Shown here: positions 44,092-52,387 of the stretch, piece after piece | Position numbering within the stretch: position 1 is the first letter of the stretch | Layout: each line of letters starts with the position of its first letter | Assembly: GCF_041380015.1 (NCBI RefSeq) | Contig: NZ_CP159978.1 | Direction: 5' to 3' (one strand) | Origin: Buchananella felis | GTDB taxonomy: Bacteria > Actinomycetota > Actinomycetes > Actinomycetales > Actinomycetaceae | Length of the DNA: 64,000 nucleotides | The notes under the pieces: generated by a model | What the model was told of the DNA's origin: nothing | The model's input: the letters and a program-made list of their open reading frames with translations, nothing else | The model's database searches: none | Translations under genes and position numbers: made by a program

Positions 44092-45374
44092 CAGTTGCTC
44101 CCTTCCACTGTCAGGACGGACTTCACGCGCTCCACCACGCCCGCCAGGTCGGCGAGTGCGGCGTCCAGCGCCTGGCGCGGGGCGGCGTGAGTGGTGATGT
44201 TCAGGGTGGTGAACTCGCTGGAGTCCTCCGCTGCGCGCTGCTGCACGCGCTCGATAGAGATACCGTGGTCCGCGAACTTCGCGGCCACCGCTGCCAGCTG
44301 GCCGGGCTTGTCCGCCAGCTCCAGGCTGATGGCCACGGCGGCCCGCACCTGGGCGACCGGGAGCTTGGTCAGCTCCGCGTAGGCCAGCTCCGCCGGGGCG
44401 TTGCCGCCATGCACCTTGTGGGAGGCGGCCGCCACCACGTCACCCAGCACTGCGGAGGCGGTGGGGGCGCCGCCCGCGCCGCGCCCGTAGAACATGAGCC
44501 GGCCGGCGGCCTCCGCCTCAATCACCACGGCGTTGAAGGCGCCGTCCACGCTGGCCAGCGGGTGCCCAACTGGCACTAGGCGCGGCTCCACGCGCACGTC
44601 GTAGTGGTCGCCCACACGCTCGGCGGCGGCCAGTAGCTTGATCACGTAGCCGTCGGCCTTCGCCTGGGCGATGTCTGCGGCCGTGATGTTACGAATGCCC
44701 TGCACGGGAACGTCGGCCCCGCTCACGCGGGTGTGGAAGGCCAGGGAGGAAAGAATGGCGGCCTTGGCGGCGGCGTCGTGCCCATCGACGTCCGCCGTCG
44801 GGTCAGCCTCCGCGTAGCCAAGTTCCTGGGCGGTGGACAGGGCGTCCTCGAAGGACAGGCCCTTGGTGGCCATTTCATCCAGGATGTAGTTGGTGGTGCC
44901 GTTGACGATGCCAAGGATCTTGGCGATGCGGTCACCGGCCAGGGACTCGCGGATCGCGTACACCACGGGCACGGCACCGGCCACGGCGGCCTCGTAGTAG
45001 AGGTCGGAGCCGGTGCGGGCGGCGGCCTCGTAGAGTTCGGGGCCGTGGGCGGCCAGCAGCGCCTTGTTGCCGGTCACCACAGTGGCGCCGGACTCCAGGG
45101 CCGCCAGCACCAGTGTGCGCGCGGGCTCGATCCCGCCGATCAGCTCCACCACCACGTCGGCGCCGGTGGCGGCGGCGTGGGCGTCCGTGGTCAGCAGCGC
45201 GCGGTCAATGAAGCCCTCCCGTTTGGTTTCCAGGTTGCGCACCGCGATGGCGTTGACTCGCAGCGGGGCGCCCGCCCGGGCGGCCAGGTCACTGCCGCGC
45301 TCCTGCAGCAGCCGCACCACCTGGGTGCCAACGGTGCCGCAGCCAAGCACTGCGATCGTTACTTCTTTGCTCAC
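44091..45374 (-). CDS. hom: Homoserine dehydrogenase
   Basis: Reduces aspartate semialdehyde to homoserine. 427 residues from GTG 45374, with AGGAG six bases upstream. NAD(P)-binding GCGTVGTQVV at the N-terminus; catalytic region GTTNYILDEM and YAEADPTADVDGHDAAAK; a C-terminal ACT domain (EFTTLNITTHAAP region) for likely feedback inhibition by threonine. First gene of the threonine operon. Confidence 0.95.
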   Translation of the reverse strand: MSKEVTIAVLGCGTVGTQVVRLLQERGSDLAARAGAPLRVNAIAVRNLETKREGFIDRALLTTDAHAAATGADVVVELIGGIEPARTLVLAALESGATVVTGNKALLAAHGPELYEAAARTGSDLYYEAAVAGAVPVVYAIRESLAGDRIAKILGIVNGTTNYILDEMATKGLSFEDALSTAQELGYAEADPTADVDGHDAAAKAAILSSLAFHTRVSGADVPVQGIRNITAADIAQAKADGYVIKLLAAAERVGDHYDVRVEPRLVPVGHPLASVDGAFNAVVIEAEAAGRLMFYGRGAGGAPTASAVLGDVVAAASHKVHGGNAPAELAYAELTKLPVAQVRAAVAISLELADKPGQLAAVAAKFADHGISIERVQQRAAEDSSEFTTLNITTHAAPRQALDAALADLAGVVERVKSVLTVEGSN

Positions 45375-45402
45375 GAACTCTCCTGACGTAGCTACTGCCG
45401 TG

Positions 45403-45408
45403 AGTATA
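45403..45408 (-). promoter_or_regulatory. Candidate -10 box of the hom-thrC-thrB operon
   Basis: TATACT on the minus strand, about 28 bases before the hom start. No clear -35. No Thr/Ile-rich leader peptide is seen between it and hom, so an attenuator is not supported. Confidence 0.45.
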
Positions 45409-45894
45409 TGGGCGCGCTGCGCTTTGAGTAGGCAGCGCCCACGGAACAAAAACGCACTGCCCTTCCTCTCGCCCACGCGTCTGCAAGACCGACCCGCTCA
45501 AGAGGCACCGATGCGCCGCCACAAGGTGAGAACGCGCTGCGTATGCGGCAACGTTGTTGGGTACGACGCTGTCCTCCTGACCGGTGCGAGCGCAGGCAAT
45601 CTCCGCCGACGCGCTCTACGCACCTGCCGCCACGATCTTGACCGGCGTGCAAACACGGAACCTGTTGGCGCTTAGCTCCGCACGAAAAAGGTTGGTGGCG
45701 TCGAAGACGGTGTCAACAACACGAGCGCCGGAGCGATGAAGAGGCACGCTTGTAGGGCACCCGTCGAATTGGGCGGGTTGCGGACAAAGCCCCTTCAACA
45801 AACATCCAGCATGTGATACACATCTCTCAAGTGCTTGCAGCTCACACCCGAGGGCAATATCCTCAAGTCATCATCCCTCCGAAAGGAAACTCTC
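45409..45894. other. Intergenic region marking the start of the accessory segment
   Basis: Nearly 500 bases without a supported gene between divergent hom and the small secreted protein. A weak stem (45431-45438 with 45454-45461) is present. Base composition falls from left to right. Candidate promoter pieces TTCAAC (45794) and GATACA (45815) lie upstream of the peptide gene, with a 15-base spacer that is short. Short open frames here lack ribosome-binding sites. Confidence 0.5.
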
Positions 45895-46197
45895 ATGAAA
45901 AAGATTGCGGCAGCAGTACTAGGCGCCATCCTCGCCATCTCCCTCTCCGGGACCGCCCAGGCCGGCACAAAGGGCGGAACGACCACCTGCACCAACGGAT
46001 CAGTTAATTCTGTCTTTGGGAAGCAACAGCGACTTAGCATTTTGACACTCAAGATAAGCGGGGTTACCTTTTTCCGAGAGAACGCGTATCAAGGTGTAGC
46101 GCATGCACCAAATGGCGGAACAAAGTCTTGGTCTGCCGACGGGGACTGGTTGATTTGGGACGCCACATACGGCTTTTGCACCCCACAGTACTGGTAA
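45895..46197 (+). CDS. Small secreted two-cysteine protein, candidate bacteriocin or toxin-like peptide
   Basis: 100 residues. A Sec signal peptide is clear: MKK, hydrophobic stretch, then AQA with predicted cleavage after residue 23. The 77-residue mature part has two cysteines (positions 9 and 72), which could form one disulfide, and an aromatic C-terminal end with four tryptophans (SWSADGDWLIWD and QYW). GAAAGGA lies seven to eight bases before ATG 45895. I do not recognise a family. Signal type, size and the exporter genes downstream resemble lactococcin 972-type loci in layout only; its sequence pattern is not visible. GC is lower than in the housekeeping genes. Confidence 0.72.
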   Translation: MKKIAAAVLGAILAISLSGTAQAGTKGGTTTCTNGSVNSVFGKQQRLSILTLKISGVTFFRENAYQGVAHAPNGGTKSWSADGDWLIWDATYGFCTPQYW

Positions 46198-46207
46198 TAT
46201 TCACGAA

Positions 46208-46924
46208 ATGCCCAGCACTCTTCTCAAGCTTCCGATCACGAAATTCGTAGGCATATTAACTGCCGGAATTCTCCTGTCTGGCTGCAGCTCCAGTGAGCCA
46301 GCTTCCCCGCAAGCACCTCCATCCACCAAAAGCAGTGAATGGAACCCAGAGAGCTGGAAGCCACACTCCACTTTCAAACGACCGCAATACACAGAGGACG
46401 AAAAGCTCCAATCTCGTCAGTCCCAACTAGATCAGTACGTTCGCATGGGAGCCACACCCAAGGGGCTTCCAATAAACCGGTGGGTCACAAAATGGGAGTT
46501 TGCGGACATAATGGTTGCCGAACTGGGGAAGCACGGAATAGGAGCTGTCGCCAACTCTACTGGCGGGCTTTATTTTGTTCCTGGCGTCCCAGAGGCTCAG
46601 GAGGCAGTCCTAAATCAGATCTATTACGACACGTATAGCCAGTTTCCCATAGAACCTATCTACGTGACGGACTTTTTGCCCGAGCAACTAGGGATGCTAT
46701 GGGACTACTGGACTGAGTATTACGTGCCATGTATGACGGCTCAAGGCTTCAAAGTGGAACACTCACCCGTTTCTCGCGAGACGTTTATATCCTCATTCTT
46801 CCTGCCCGGCACCGAACGCTGGTGGCCGGCCAGCGCATCGAGCATTCCGAATCTGGATAGACAGCTCGAACTTGAACGGATCTGCCCACCATTGCCCGCA
46901 GCGAAGTACTTTTACGGCGAGTAG
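46208..46924 (+). CDS. Putative lipoprotein A with LWDYWT...PC signature
   Basis: 238 residues with a lipoprotein signal peptide ending in lipobox LLSGC (C26). The mature protein is acidic/polar with RWVTKWEF around the middle and LGMLWDYWTEYYVPC in the second half. It is a clear paralogue of the next gene, sharing the RWVT.EF..IM...L...GI stretch, the LWDYWT...PC signature and the KYFYGE-like end. It begins ten bases after the secreted-peptide gene, so the two are probably cotranscribed. GC is visibly low for this genome (AT-rich third positions), a sign of transfer. No known function. Confidence 0.8.
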   Translation: MPSTLLKLPITKFVGILTAGILLSGCSSSEPASPQAPPSTKSSEWNPESWKPHSTFKRPQYTEDEKLQSRQSQLDQYVRMGATPKGLPINRWVTKWEFADIMVAELGKHGIGAVANSTGGLYFVPGVPEAQEAVLNQIYYDTYSQFPIEPIYVTDFLPEQLGMLWDYWTEYYVPCMTAQGFKVEHSPVSRETFISSFFLPGTERWWPASASSIPNLDRQLELERICPPLPAAKYFYGE

Positions 46925-47057
46925 GCGCCATGAGATTAACAATGCCACGCACCGCTTCGGGGCGGGAGGCGGACCGCTCAACGCCCAGGTGCGAACAGCG
47001 CATTTTCCGCGTCTCCAGGCGGGCCCCTTGCGCACGCATGCTCCACTTGGGCACGCC

Positions 47058-47768
47058 ATGACTCTGAGCCGAGTCTTGCCCCGGGCGCTCATCTGCGCGG
47101 TAACCACCGCGGCTCTTTTGTCTGGCTGCGCGTCGACTCCTGCGGCCCAAACGCCCGCCTCTTCACTGGCAGAGGAGTGGGACGCTGCAGCTTGGGTGCC
47201 GCCCCACCCTGTTCAGCGCCAGCCCTCTACGGCTCAGGAGCGGGAGGAGTCGCGGGAGAAGCAGCTCGCCCGGATCGCTAACCCCACCAACGCCACACCA
47301 AGGCCGGCGGTGCGGTGGGTGACTCCCGCCGAGTTCGGTGAGATCATGGCGAAGAGGCTCGCCGAAGTGGGCATCACGGCCGAGGCAGGCGACGGCGGGG
47401 TTTCCTTCCCCGACGGCATCGATGAGCCGCTAGAACCGCTACTGGACAGCGTCACCTTTGAGGTCACCGCCGAATACCCGATTGACCCAGAGTACCTGCG
47501 CCCCTTGAACCAGGAGCAGCTTGGGCTGCTTTGGGACTACTGGACCGGATACTTCCTCCCCTGCGCCAACGCTCACGGGGCGCCGCCGATTCAACCCAGC
47601 CCCACTCGCCAATATTTCGTGGCGAACTATTATTCGGTATTCATAACCGATCCGGAAAGCTGGTTACCACCCGATAATTTGATGCTGCTGATGGAATTTT
47701 CGGACTACCAGGAATTATCGAAGTTCTGCCCGGATCACCCGCCAAGCAAGCACCTCTACGGACAATAA
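47058..47768 (+). CDS. Putative lipoprotein B, paralogue of lipoprotein A
   Basis: 236 residues; signal peptide ending in lipobox LLSGC. Shared features with lipoprotein A, in the same order: EEWDAAAW near the N-terminus, RWVTPAEFGEIMAKRL, GI, LGLLWDYWTGYFLPC and a C-terminal KHLYGQ. It is more GC-rich than A, so the pair diverged long ago or came from different sources. ATG 47058 is chosen because the signal peptide starts there; the ribosome-binding site is weak and the open frame extends upstream. The adaptor gene begins 35 bases downstream. Confidence 0.78.
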   Translation: MTLSRVLPRALICAVTTAALLSGCASTPAAQTPASSLAEEWDAAAWVPPHPVQRQPSTAQEREESREKQLARIANPTNATPRPAVRWVTPAEFGEIMAKRLAEVGITAEAGDGGVSFPDGIDEPLEPLLDSVTFEVTAEYPIDPEYLRPLNQEQLGLLWDYWTGYFLPCANAHGAPPIQPSPTRQYFVANYYSVFITDPESWLPPDNLMLLMEFSDYQELSKFCPDHPPSKHLYGQ

Positions 47769-47803
47769 GCATCCCTTACCCCCGAGTTGTTAGCGAGTAG
47801 CCC

Positions 47804-48976
47804 ATGACTGTCACGCGCCCGCGCCGTTCCCTTACCACCGCAGTGTTCGTGCTGCTTCTTGCTGCGGTTTGTGCCGCAGGCGGCTTTTGGGCGGGCAGGG
47901 TGACGCTTCGCCCCGCCCAGTCCACGGCGCAGGAAGCACCGGAGCTGTTGGTGACCGCAGTCTCGGAGCAAACAGTCGGGCGAACTTTGACGCTCACCAC
48001 CACCATGGAGCGCTCAATCCAGCCTCTCGCCGTCAACGAGCTCGTAGGGGTCGTCACGCAGGTGGGGGATCTGGCCGCCGTCACCTCCGGTTCCCTGCTC
48101 TACACCGTGGGGGCGCAGCAGGCTCGGGCGGTCCTGGGGACGGTGCCGTTCTTCCGGGATATGGGGGCAGACGCCAAGGGAGAGGACGTGAAGCAACTAC
48201 AAGAGTTCCTGGCCTCCACGGGCGCTGACCTAGTGCCGGACGGCAGCTGGGGACCGGCCACTACCCGCGCCGTGAAGCAGTGGCAAAAGGACACCGGGCA
48301 GGAGCAAACTGGGGTCATCGCCGCCGGGACACTCGTGGCCATCCCCTTCTCCCCGGTGACGCTGTCTCCCGACCGCTCCCTGCTCTGGCACGGCGCCAAG
48401 CTCTCTGGGGGTGAAAAGCTGCTACAGACGGCCACGGGCACCCCAGATTTCTTCATGGAGATAACGCAGGGACAGGCAGGCTTGGTTCCCACCGGCACGC
48501 CCGTGGTGGTCCACACCGACAACGGCGATTTCGAGGGCGTGACCGGTCAGCACCAGGTCTCCGAACAGGGCATCAAGGTGCCGGTTTCGTCCCCCACTGG
48601 CGGCCTGCTTTGCGGGGAGAAGTGCGCTGAGCTTGGCACCGACCAAAAGGTTTACCTCCTCACCAGTATCGAGCTGGTGCCCCCGCGCACCGGCCCGGCC
48701 GTTCCTGTCTCGGCATTGTTGACGCAACCGACCGGAGAGGTGAACGTGGTGGCCGAGGACGGCACCCACATCCCCGTGCGTGTCGAGGCGGTCGCCGAGG
48801 GGGTCGCGGTCGTGGACGGCATCGAGGTGGGCACCCGCGTGCGAGTATTTGCGCCCTCCCCTAACCTTGCCCCCGCTGGAGTGCAGGCCCCCTCCGCTCC
48901 GGGGGAAGAAACAGAGGAAACTTCGCCACCCGCCTCGCCTGCTGATGGTGCGCCGACCACCGGGGAGGGGAATTGA
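47804..48976 (+). CDS. Peptidoglycan-binding adaptor (membrane-fusion-like) protein of the ABC exporter
   Basis: 390 residues. One N-terminal membrane segment (about 10-31), then extracytoplasmic. A PG_binding_1 domain is seen at about 122-165 (KGEDVKQLQEFLASTGADLVPDGSWGPATTRAVKQWQ). Beta-rich adaptor parts surround it, and a Pro/Ala/Glu-rich tail ends the protein. This matches actinobacterial efflux-type adaptors that replace an outer-membrane contact with a wall contact (family knowledge plus inference). The stop overlaps the ATPase start by four bases (TTGA), so the three exporter genes form one unit. Confidence 0.82.
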   Translation: MTVTRPRRSLTTAVFVLLLAAVCAAGGFWAGRVTLRPAQSTAQEAPELLVTAVSEQTVGRTLTLTTTMERSIQPLAVNELVGVVTQVGDLAAVTSGSLLYTVGAQQARAVLGTVPFFRDMGADAKGEDVKQLQEFLASTGADLVPDGSWGPATTRAVKQWQKDTGQEQTGVIAAGTLVAIPFSPVTLSPDRSLLWHGAKLSGGEKLLQTATGTPDFFMEITQGQAGLVPTGTPVVVHTDNGDFEGVTGQHQVSEQGIKVPVSSPTGGLLCGEKCAELGTDQKVYLLTSIELVPPRTGPAVPVSALLTQPTGEVNVVAEDGTHIPVRVEAVAEGVAVVDGIEVGTRVRVFAPSPNLAPAGVQAPSAPGEETEETSPPASPADGAPTTGEGN

Positions 48977-49713
48977 GCGCCACCCCAGTTGACTCGCCCC
49001 GGCTCGCACTCGCTAACGGCGGCCCCTTGCCCGTCACCGCAGCGAAAGCCCCAATGATGGACGACGCCGCCCACGCCACCATCGGTGTTAAGGACCTGCG
49101 ATTTTCTTACCGCAAGGGCGGCGAGGAGCTCTACGACGGGCTGAGCTACACCTTTTCTCCCGGCCAGGTGACCGCAGTAACTGGAGAGTCTGGCCGGGGA
49201 AAGTCGACGCTCCTGTACGTACTTGGCCTCCTGCTGACACCCACGAGCGGAAGAGTGGAGATTGACGGCGAGCCCGTCTCCCACCTGCCCGACTGCCGTC
49301 GTTCTCTGCTGCGGGCCCAGCGGCTCGGTTTCGTCTTCCAGGACTCAGAATTGGACCCAACTCGCACGATTCTCGATTCAGTGATGGAGCCTGGGTTGTA
49401 CGGCGGCGCGGACAGGGCCAGCCTGGAGAGCCGGGCGCTGGAGCTATTGGCACAGTTCGGGCTATCGGAGCGCTCCCACCACAAGCCCGGGCAGACTTCT
49501 GGTGGTCAGGCCCAACGAGTTGCCGTGTGCCGGGCCCTCATCAACTCACCCGACTTTGTCCTGGCCGACGAACCCACCGGCAACCTGGACCCACGCAATT
49601 CAACGCTCGTTCTCGACGCCCTGGCGGCGGCCGCGAGCGAGGGACGCACAGTTATAGTCGCCACCCATGACCCGTTCGTGATCGAGCGCTCCGACCAGGT
49701 ATTGGCTCTATGA
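48973..49713 (+). CDS. ABC transporter ATPase (MacB/LolD type)
   Basis: 246 residues. Walker A GESGRGKST, Q-loop in FVFQDSELDP, signature SGGQAQRVAVCRAL, Walker B VLADEPTGNLD, H-loop ATHD. The TGNLDP form is typical of the MacB/LolD/FtsE group that works with FtsX-fold permeases. The start is TTG 48973 with a strong GGGGAGGGG just upstream, overlapping the adaptor stop; an N-terminal extension of about 35 residues precedes the domain, so a start at M28 or M29 is possible. Confidence 0.9.
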   Translation: MSATPVDSPRLALANGGPLPVTAAKAPMMDDAAHATIGVKDLRFSYRKGGEELYDGLSYTFSPGQVTAVTGESGRGKSTLLYVLGLLLTPTSGRVEIDGEPVSHLPDCRRSLLRAQRLGFVFQDSELDPTRTILDSVMEPGLYGGADRASLESRALELLAQFGLSERSHHKPGQTSGGQAQRVAVCRALINSPDFVLADEPTGNLDPRNSTLVLDALAAAASEGRTVIVATHDPFVIERSDQVLAL

Positions 49714-50801
49714 AACTACGCTCCCTGCTGACCGAAGCTCTAGCCGCCGCCCGGTCCTCCCTGGTGCCCTCGCTGCTGATCGCCGTCGTGGCTGCGCTGA
49801 TGACCTCAACGAGTCTCATCACCGTGGGTAGGCAGGCGCGCCTGGAGGAAGACTTGGCCGCGCATTTGCAAAGCCCCGCCGCGCGCACCACGGTGATCAC
49901 GGCATTGACTGACGAGGCCCGGCTCACCGTCCCGGCCTTGAACTTGTCCAGTGACATAGACGGGGTAGCAACCGCCGTCGGGATCAGCTTCCCCGTGGAC
50001 GTTTACAACCCGGCTCTGGGGCCCGACTCCGGCAAGGTCGCGCTGGTGGAGCTCTACGGTGACGCACCGGACGCCGTTCGACTAACCGAGGGACGGTGGC
50101 CGCTGCCGGGAGCAAACGAGGCGCTAGTCTCCGCCTCCTCACAGGAGGTGTTACGCCTGGAACATCCCGCCGGCGGCGTGGTCTCACCCGATGGTTCACA
50201 GTGGGCGATAGTCGGAAGGTTTGAGCCCCAAACCCCATTTGGCGCATTAGCTACGCAAGTGGTCAGCCTGCCCGCCTCCGCTCCCGATTCAGAGGTTCTG
50301 CTCCGCCAAATCCACCTGATCCCAGCCGAGTCCGCCCGTGCCTCTGCTCTCTACCAGGCCTCACTGGAGCTCACCCCCGGCCCGCCCGGCAGCATGGACG
50401 TCTCCCCGCCTGCCGTGGCTACCCAGTCCACTCAGCAGATCACGAGCCAGGTGGCAGGTTACGGCCGCCAGCTGGTGCTACTTATCGCCGCAGTTGGCGC
50501 GGCGCTTACCGCAGTGGTGGTGTTTGCCGACGTGCTGGTCCGCCGCAGGGACCTAGGTAGGCGCAGGACCTTGGGAATCCCCCGGGGACATCTGATCCTC
50601 TTGGTAGCGCTCCGGGCTTTCTTTCCTGCCTTCTTTGGGGCAGCCGTCGGCGCAGGAGTGGGCGTTCTTGTAGCTGGAGCGCCATTGGACTTCGCCGCTG
50701 CAGTGCTAGTGCTAAGCGTGATCTCAACGTTCCTGGCAGCCCTGCCGCCAGCGGCTTTTGCTGCCTTCCGCGACCCAGTCCTTGTTATGCGCACCGCTTG
50801 A
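49710..50801 (+). CDS. FtsX/MacB-like ABC permease
   Basis: 363 residues. Membrane segment at about 19-38, a roughly 210-residue outside domain, then three membrane segments at the C-terminus (LLIAAVGAALTAVVVFADVL, FFGAAVGAGVGVLVAG, AAVLVLSVISTFLAALPPAAF). This is the FtsX/MacB fold. ATG overlaps the ATPase stop by four bases (ATGA). The outside domain, the wall-binding adaptor and the lipoproteins suggest export or sensing of a substrate at the cell surface rather than solute uptake. The IS inserted 60 bases beyond its stop. Confidence 0.85.
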   Translation: MKLRSLLTEALAAARSSLVPSLLIAVVAALMTSTSLITVGRQARLEEDLAAHLQSPAARTTVITALTDEARLTVPALNLSSDIDGVATAVGISFPVDVYNPALGPDSGKVALVELYGDAPDAVRLTEGRWPLPGANEALVSASSQEVLRLEHPAGGVVSPDGSQWAIVGRFEPQTPFGALATQVVSLPASAPDSEVLLRQIHLIPAESARASALYQASLELTPGPPGSMDVSPPAVATQSTQQITSQVAGYGRQLVLLIAAVGAALTAVVVFADVLVRRRDLGRRRTLGIPRGHLILLVALRAFFPAFFGAAVGAGVGVLVAGAPLDFAAAVLVLSVISTFLAALPPAAFAAFRDPVLVMRTA

Positions 50802-50860
50802 TGGCTGCCCTAGCTCCTTTGCCTTCCCCAGGTAGAACTCGCCTAAGGCAGCGCTTAAGC

Positions 50861-52296
50861 GGCTCTTCCCAATTGAGGGTGTATTGGTGGTGTGATCCAG
50901 GGGAGGGTGTGTTGGTGTGTGGGTAGGGGTTGAGGTCTTCCGATGATGGGAGTCATCACACCGCCCACACGAAAGACCTCAACGTGTCCAACGCTACCTT
51001 CGTCGCGCCTGATCTGACTACTTTTGCTGGCTTGGACGAGCTTGGTCTTGTCGTTACTGGCCAGCGTGTCGAGCCTGAGCGGGCGATACTGGAATGCCGC
51101 CTGGTCGAGCCTGATGACTGGTGTGGGCGGTGTGGATGTCAAGGCCTGGCACGTGACACGGTCAAGCGCCGGCTGGCTCACGAGCCCTTTGGGTGGCGTC
51201 CCACCACACTGGAAGTGCGAGTGCGTCGTTACCGCTGCCAGGAATGCGCACACGTATGGCGTCAGAACATGGACCTGGCAGCTGAGCCCAGGGCACGCCT
51301 ATCGAGGCGTGCGCTGCGTTGGGCGTTGGAAGCCTTGGTGTGTCAACACCTGAGCGTATCCCGCATCGCTCAGGGCCTGTCCGTGGCCCCGCCACCGCCA
51401 ACGATGCTGTGCTGGCCGAAGGACAGCGCCTCTTGATCAACGACCCCGTCCGGCTTGAAGGAGTCAGAGTTATCGGCGTGGATGAGCATGTTTGGCGCCA
51501 TACTCGCGCAGGTGACAAGTACGTAACCGTGGTCATCGACTTAACCCCCGTCAAGGATGGCACTGGCCCTGCCCGGCTACTCGCCATGGTCCAGGGCCGC
51601 TCCAAGCAGGCTTTCAAGGGCTGGCTGGCCCAGCAGCCCCGAGCATGGAGAGATGGCGTGGAAGTGGTCGCGATGGACGGTTTTAGCGGGTTTAAAACCG
51701 CCACCACCGAGGAAATGCCCCAGGCCAGGGCCGTGCTCGATCCCTTCCACGTAGTACGCCTGGCAGGCCAGGCGCTTGATGAGTGTCGTCGGCGTGTTCA
51801 GCAAGAACTACATGGACGGCGGGGACGGGCTGATGATCCCCTGTACAAGGCCCGCCGTACTCTGCACACCGGTAGCGACCTGCTCACCCCTGCCCAGCGC
51901 AAGCGTTTAGACGCGCTCTTCGCCAACGATGACCATGCCCAAGTCGAGGTCACCTGGGGTGTGTACCAGAAGATGGTGGCCGCTTACCGTCAGCCCGAGC
52001 GGGCCAAGGGCAAAAGACTCATGCAAGAACTGATCACCGCGATCTCTAGCGGCGTACCTGCCGCCCTGAGCGAGGTCATCACCCTGGGACGAACGCTGAA
52101 GAAACGCGCCGGTGACATCCTGGCCTACTTCGACCATCCCAGGACCAGCAACGGCCCCACCGAAGCACTCAACGGACGCCTGGAACACCTACGCGGCTCA
52201 GCACTCGGCTTTCGCAACCTGACCAACTACATCACCCGCAGCCTGCTCGAAGCAGGCGGATTCAAACCCCAACTACACCCTTAAATGGGAAGAGCC
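50861..52296 (+). mobile_element. ISL3-like insertion sequence, 1436 bp
   Basis: The ends are inverted: left GGCTCTTCCCAATTGAGGG, right its complement with three mismatches over 23 bp. GGCTCTTCC ends and a long DDE transposase of the WRHTRAGDKYVTVVIDLTP type mark the ISL3 family. Both sides are flanked by the 8-bp sequence GCTTAAGC (50853-50860 and 52297-52304), the family's usual target-duplication length. The duplicated target is itself palindromic. Confidence 0.92.
50984..52284 (+). pseudogene. ISL3-family transposase, frameshifted
   Basis: The first part (from GTG 50984) carries the zinc-ribbon (WCGRCGCQG ... YRCQECAHVWRQN) and helix-turn-helix region (HLSVSRIAQGLSVA). The second part, in a different frame, carries ANDAVLAEGQRLL, the DDE core (IGVDEHVWRHT, VVAMDGFSGFK, DPFHVVRLA) and SNGPTEALNGRLEHLRG. 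The frames meet near 51387-51393, where five bases stand in place of an expected six, so one base is missing. The full-length protein is therefore not made unless the ribosome shifts frame. Confidence 0.88.
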
Positions 52297-52327
52297 GCTT
52301 AAGCCCCACTTTTCCAACAAGCGGACT

Positions 52328-52376
52328 AAGCCAAGTGGGGGTAGGGCCCGCAAAAGGCCCTACCCCCACTTGGCTT
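52328..52376. terminator. Long perfect hairpin after the glycosidase gene
   Basis: A 21-base perfect stem (52328-52348 with 52356-52376) with loop CGCAAAA, 12 bases beyond the glycosidase stop. T content after it is modest on both strands (GTTGGAAAAG on the minus strand). Stem length makes it a strong terminator or barrier. Confidence 0.85.
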
Positions 52377-52387
52377 GTCCCGTGAGC

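Noticed and set aside
45430..45461. Threonine-type attenuator before hom
   Set aside because: The stem lies upstream of the likely -10, and no leader peptide rich in Thr or Ile is present.
45511..45675. Possible 54-residue Cys/Arg-rich ORF in the hom-peptide gap
   Set aside because: No convincing ribosome-binding site and no recognisable protein pattern.
45895..46197. Assignment of the secreted peptide to the lactococcin 972 family
   Set aside because: Only layout and signal peptide agree; the family's GGTW...SNY...H pattern is not seen.
50984..51436. Programmed frameshift in the ISL3 transposase
   Set aside because: ISL3 transposases are single-frame proteins, and no slippery run with downstream structure is evident; the joint is short by one base, which fits a deletion.
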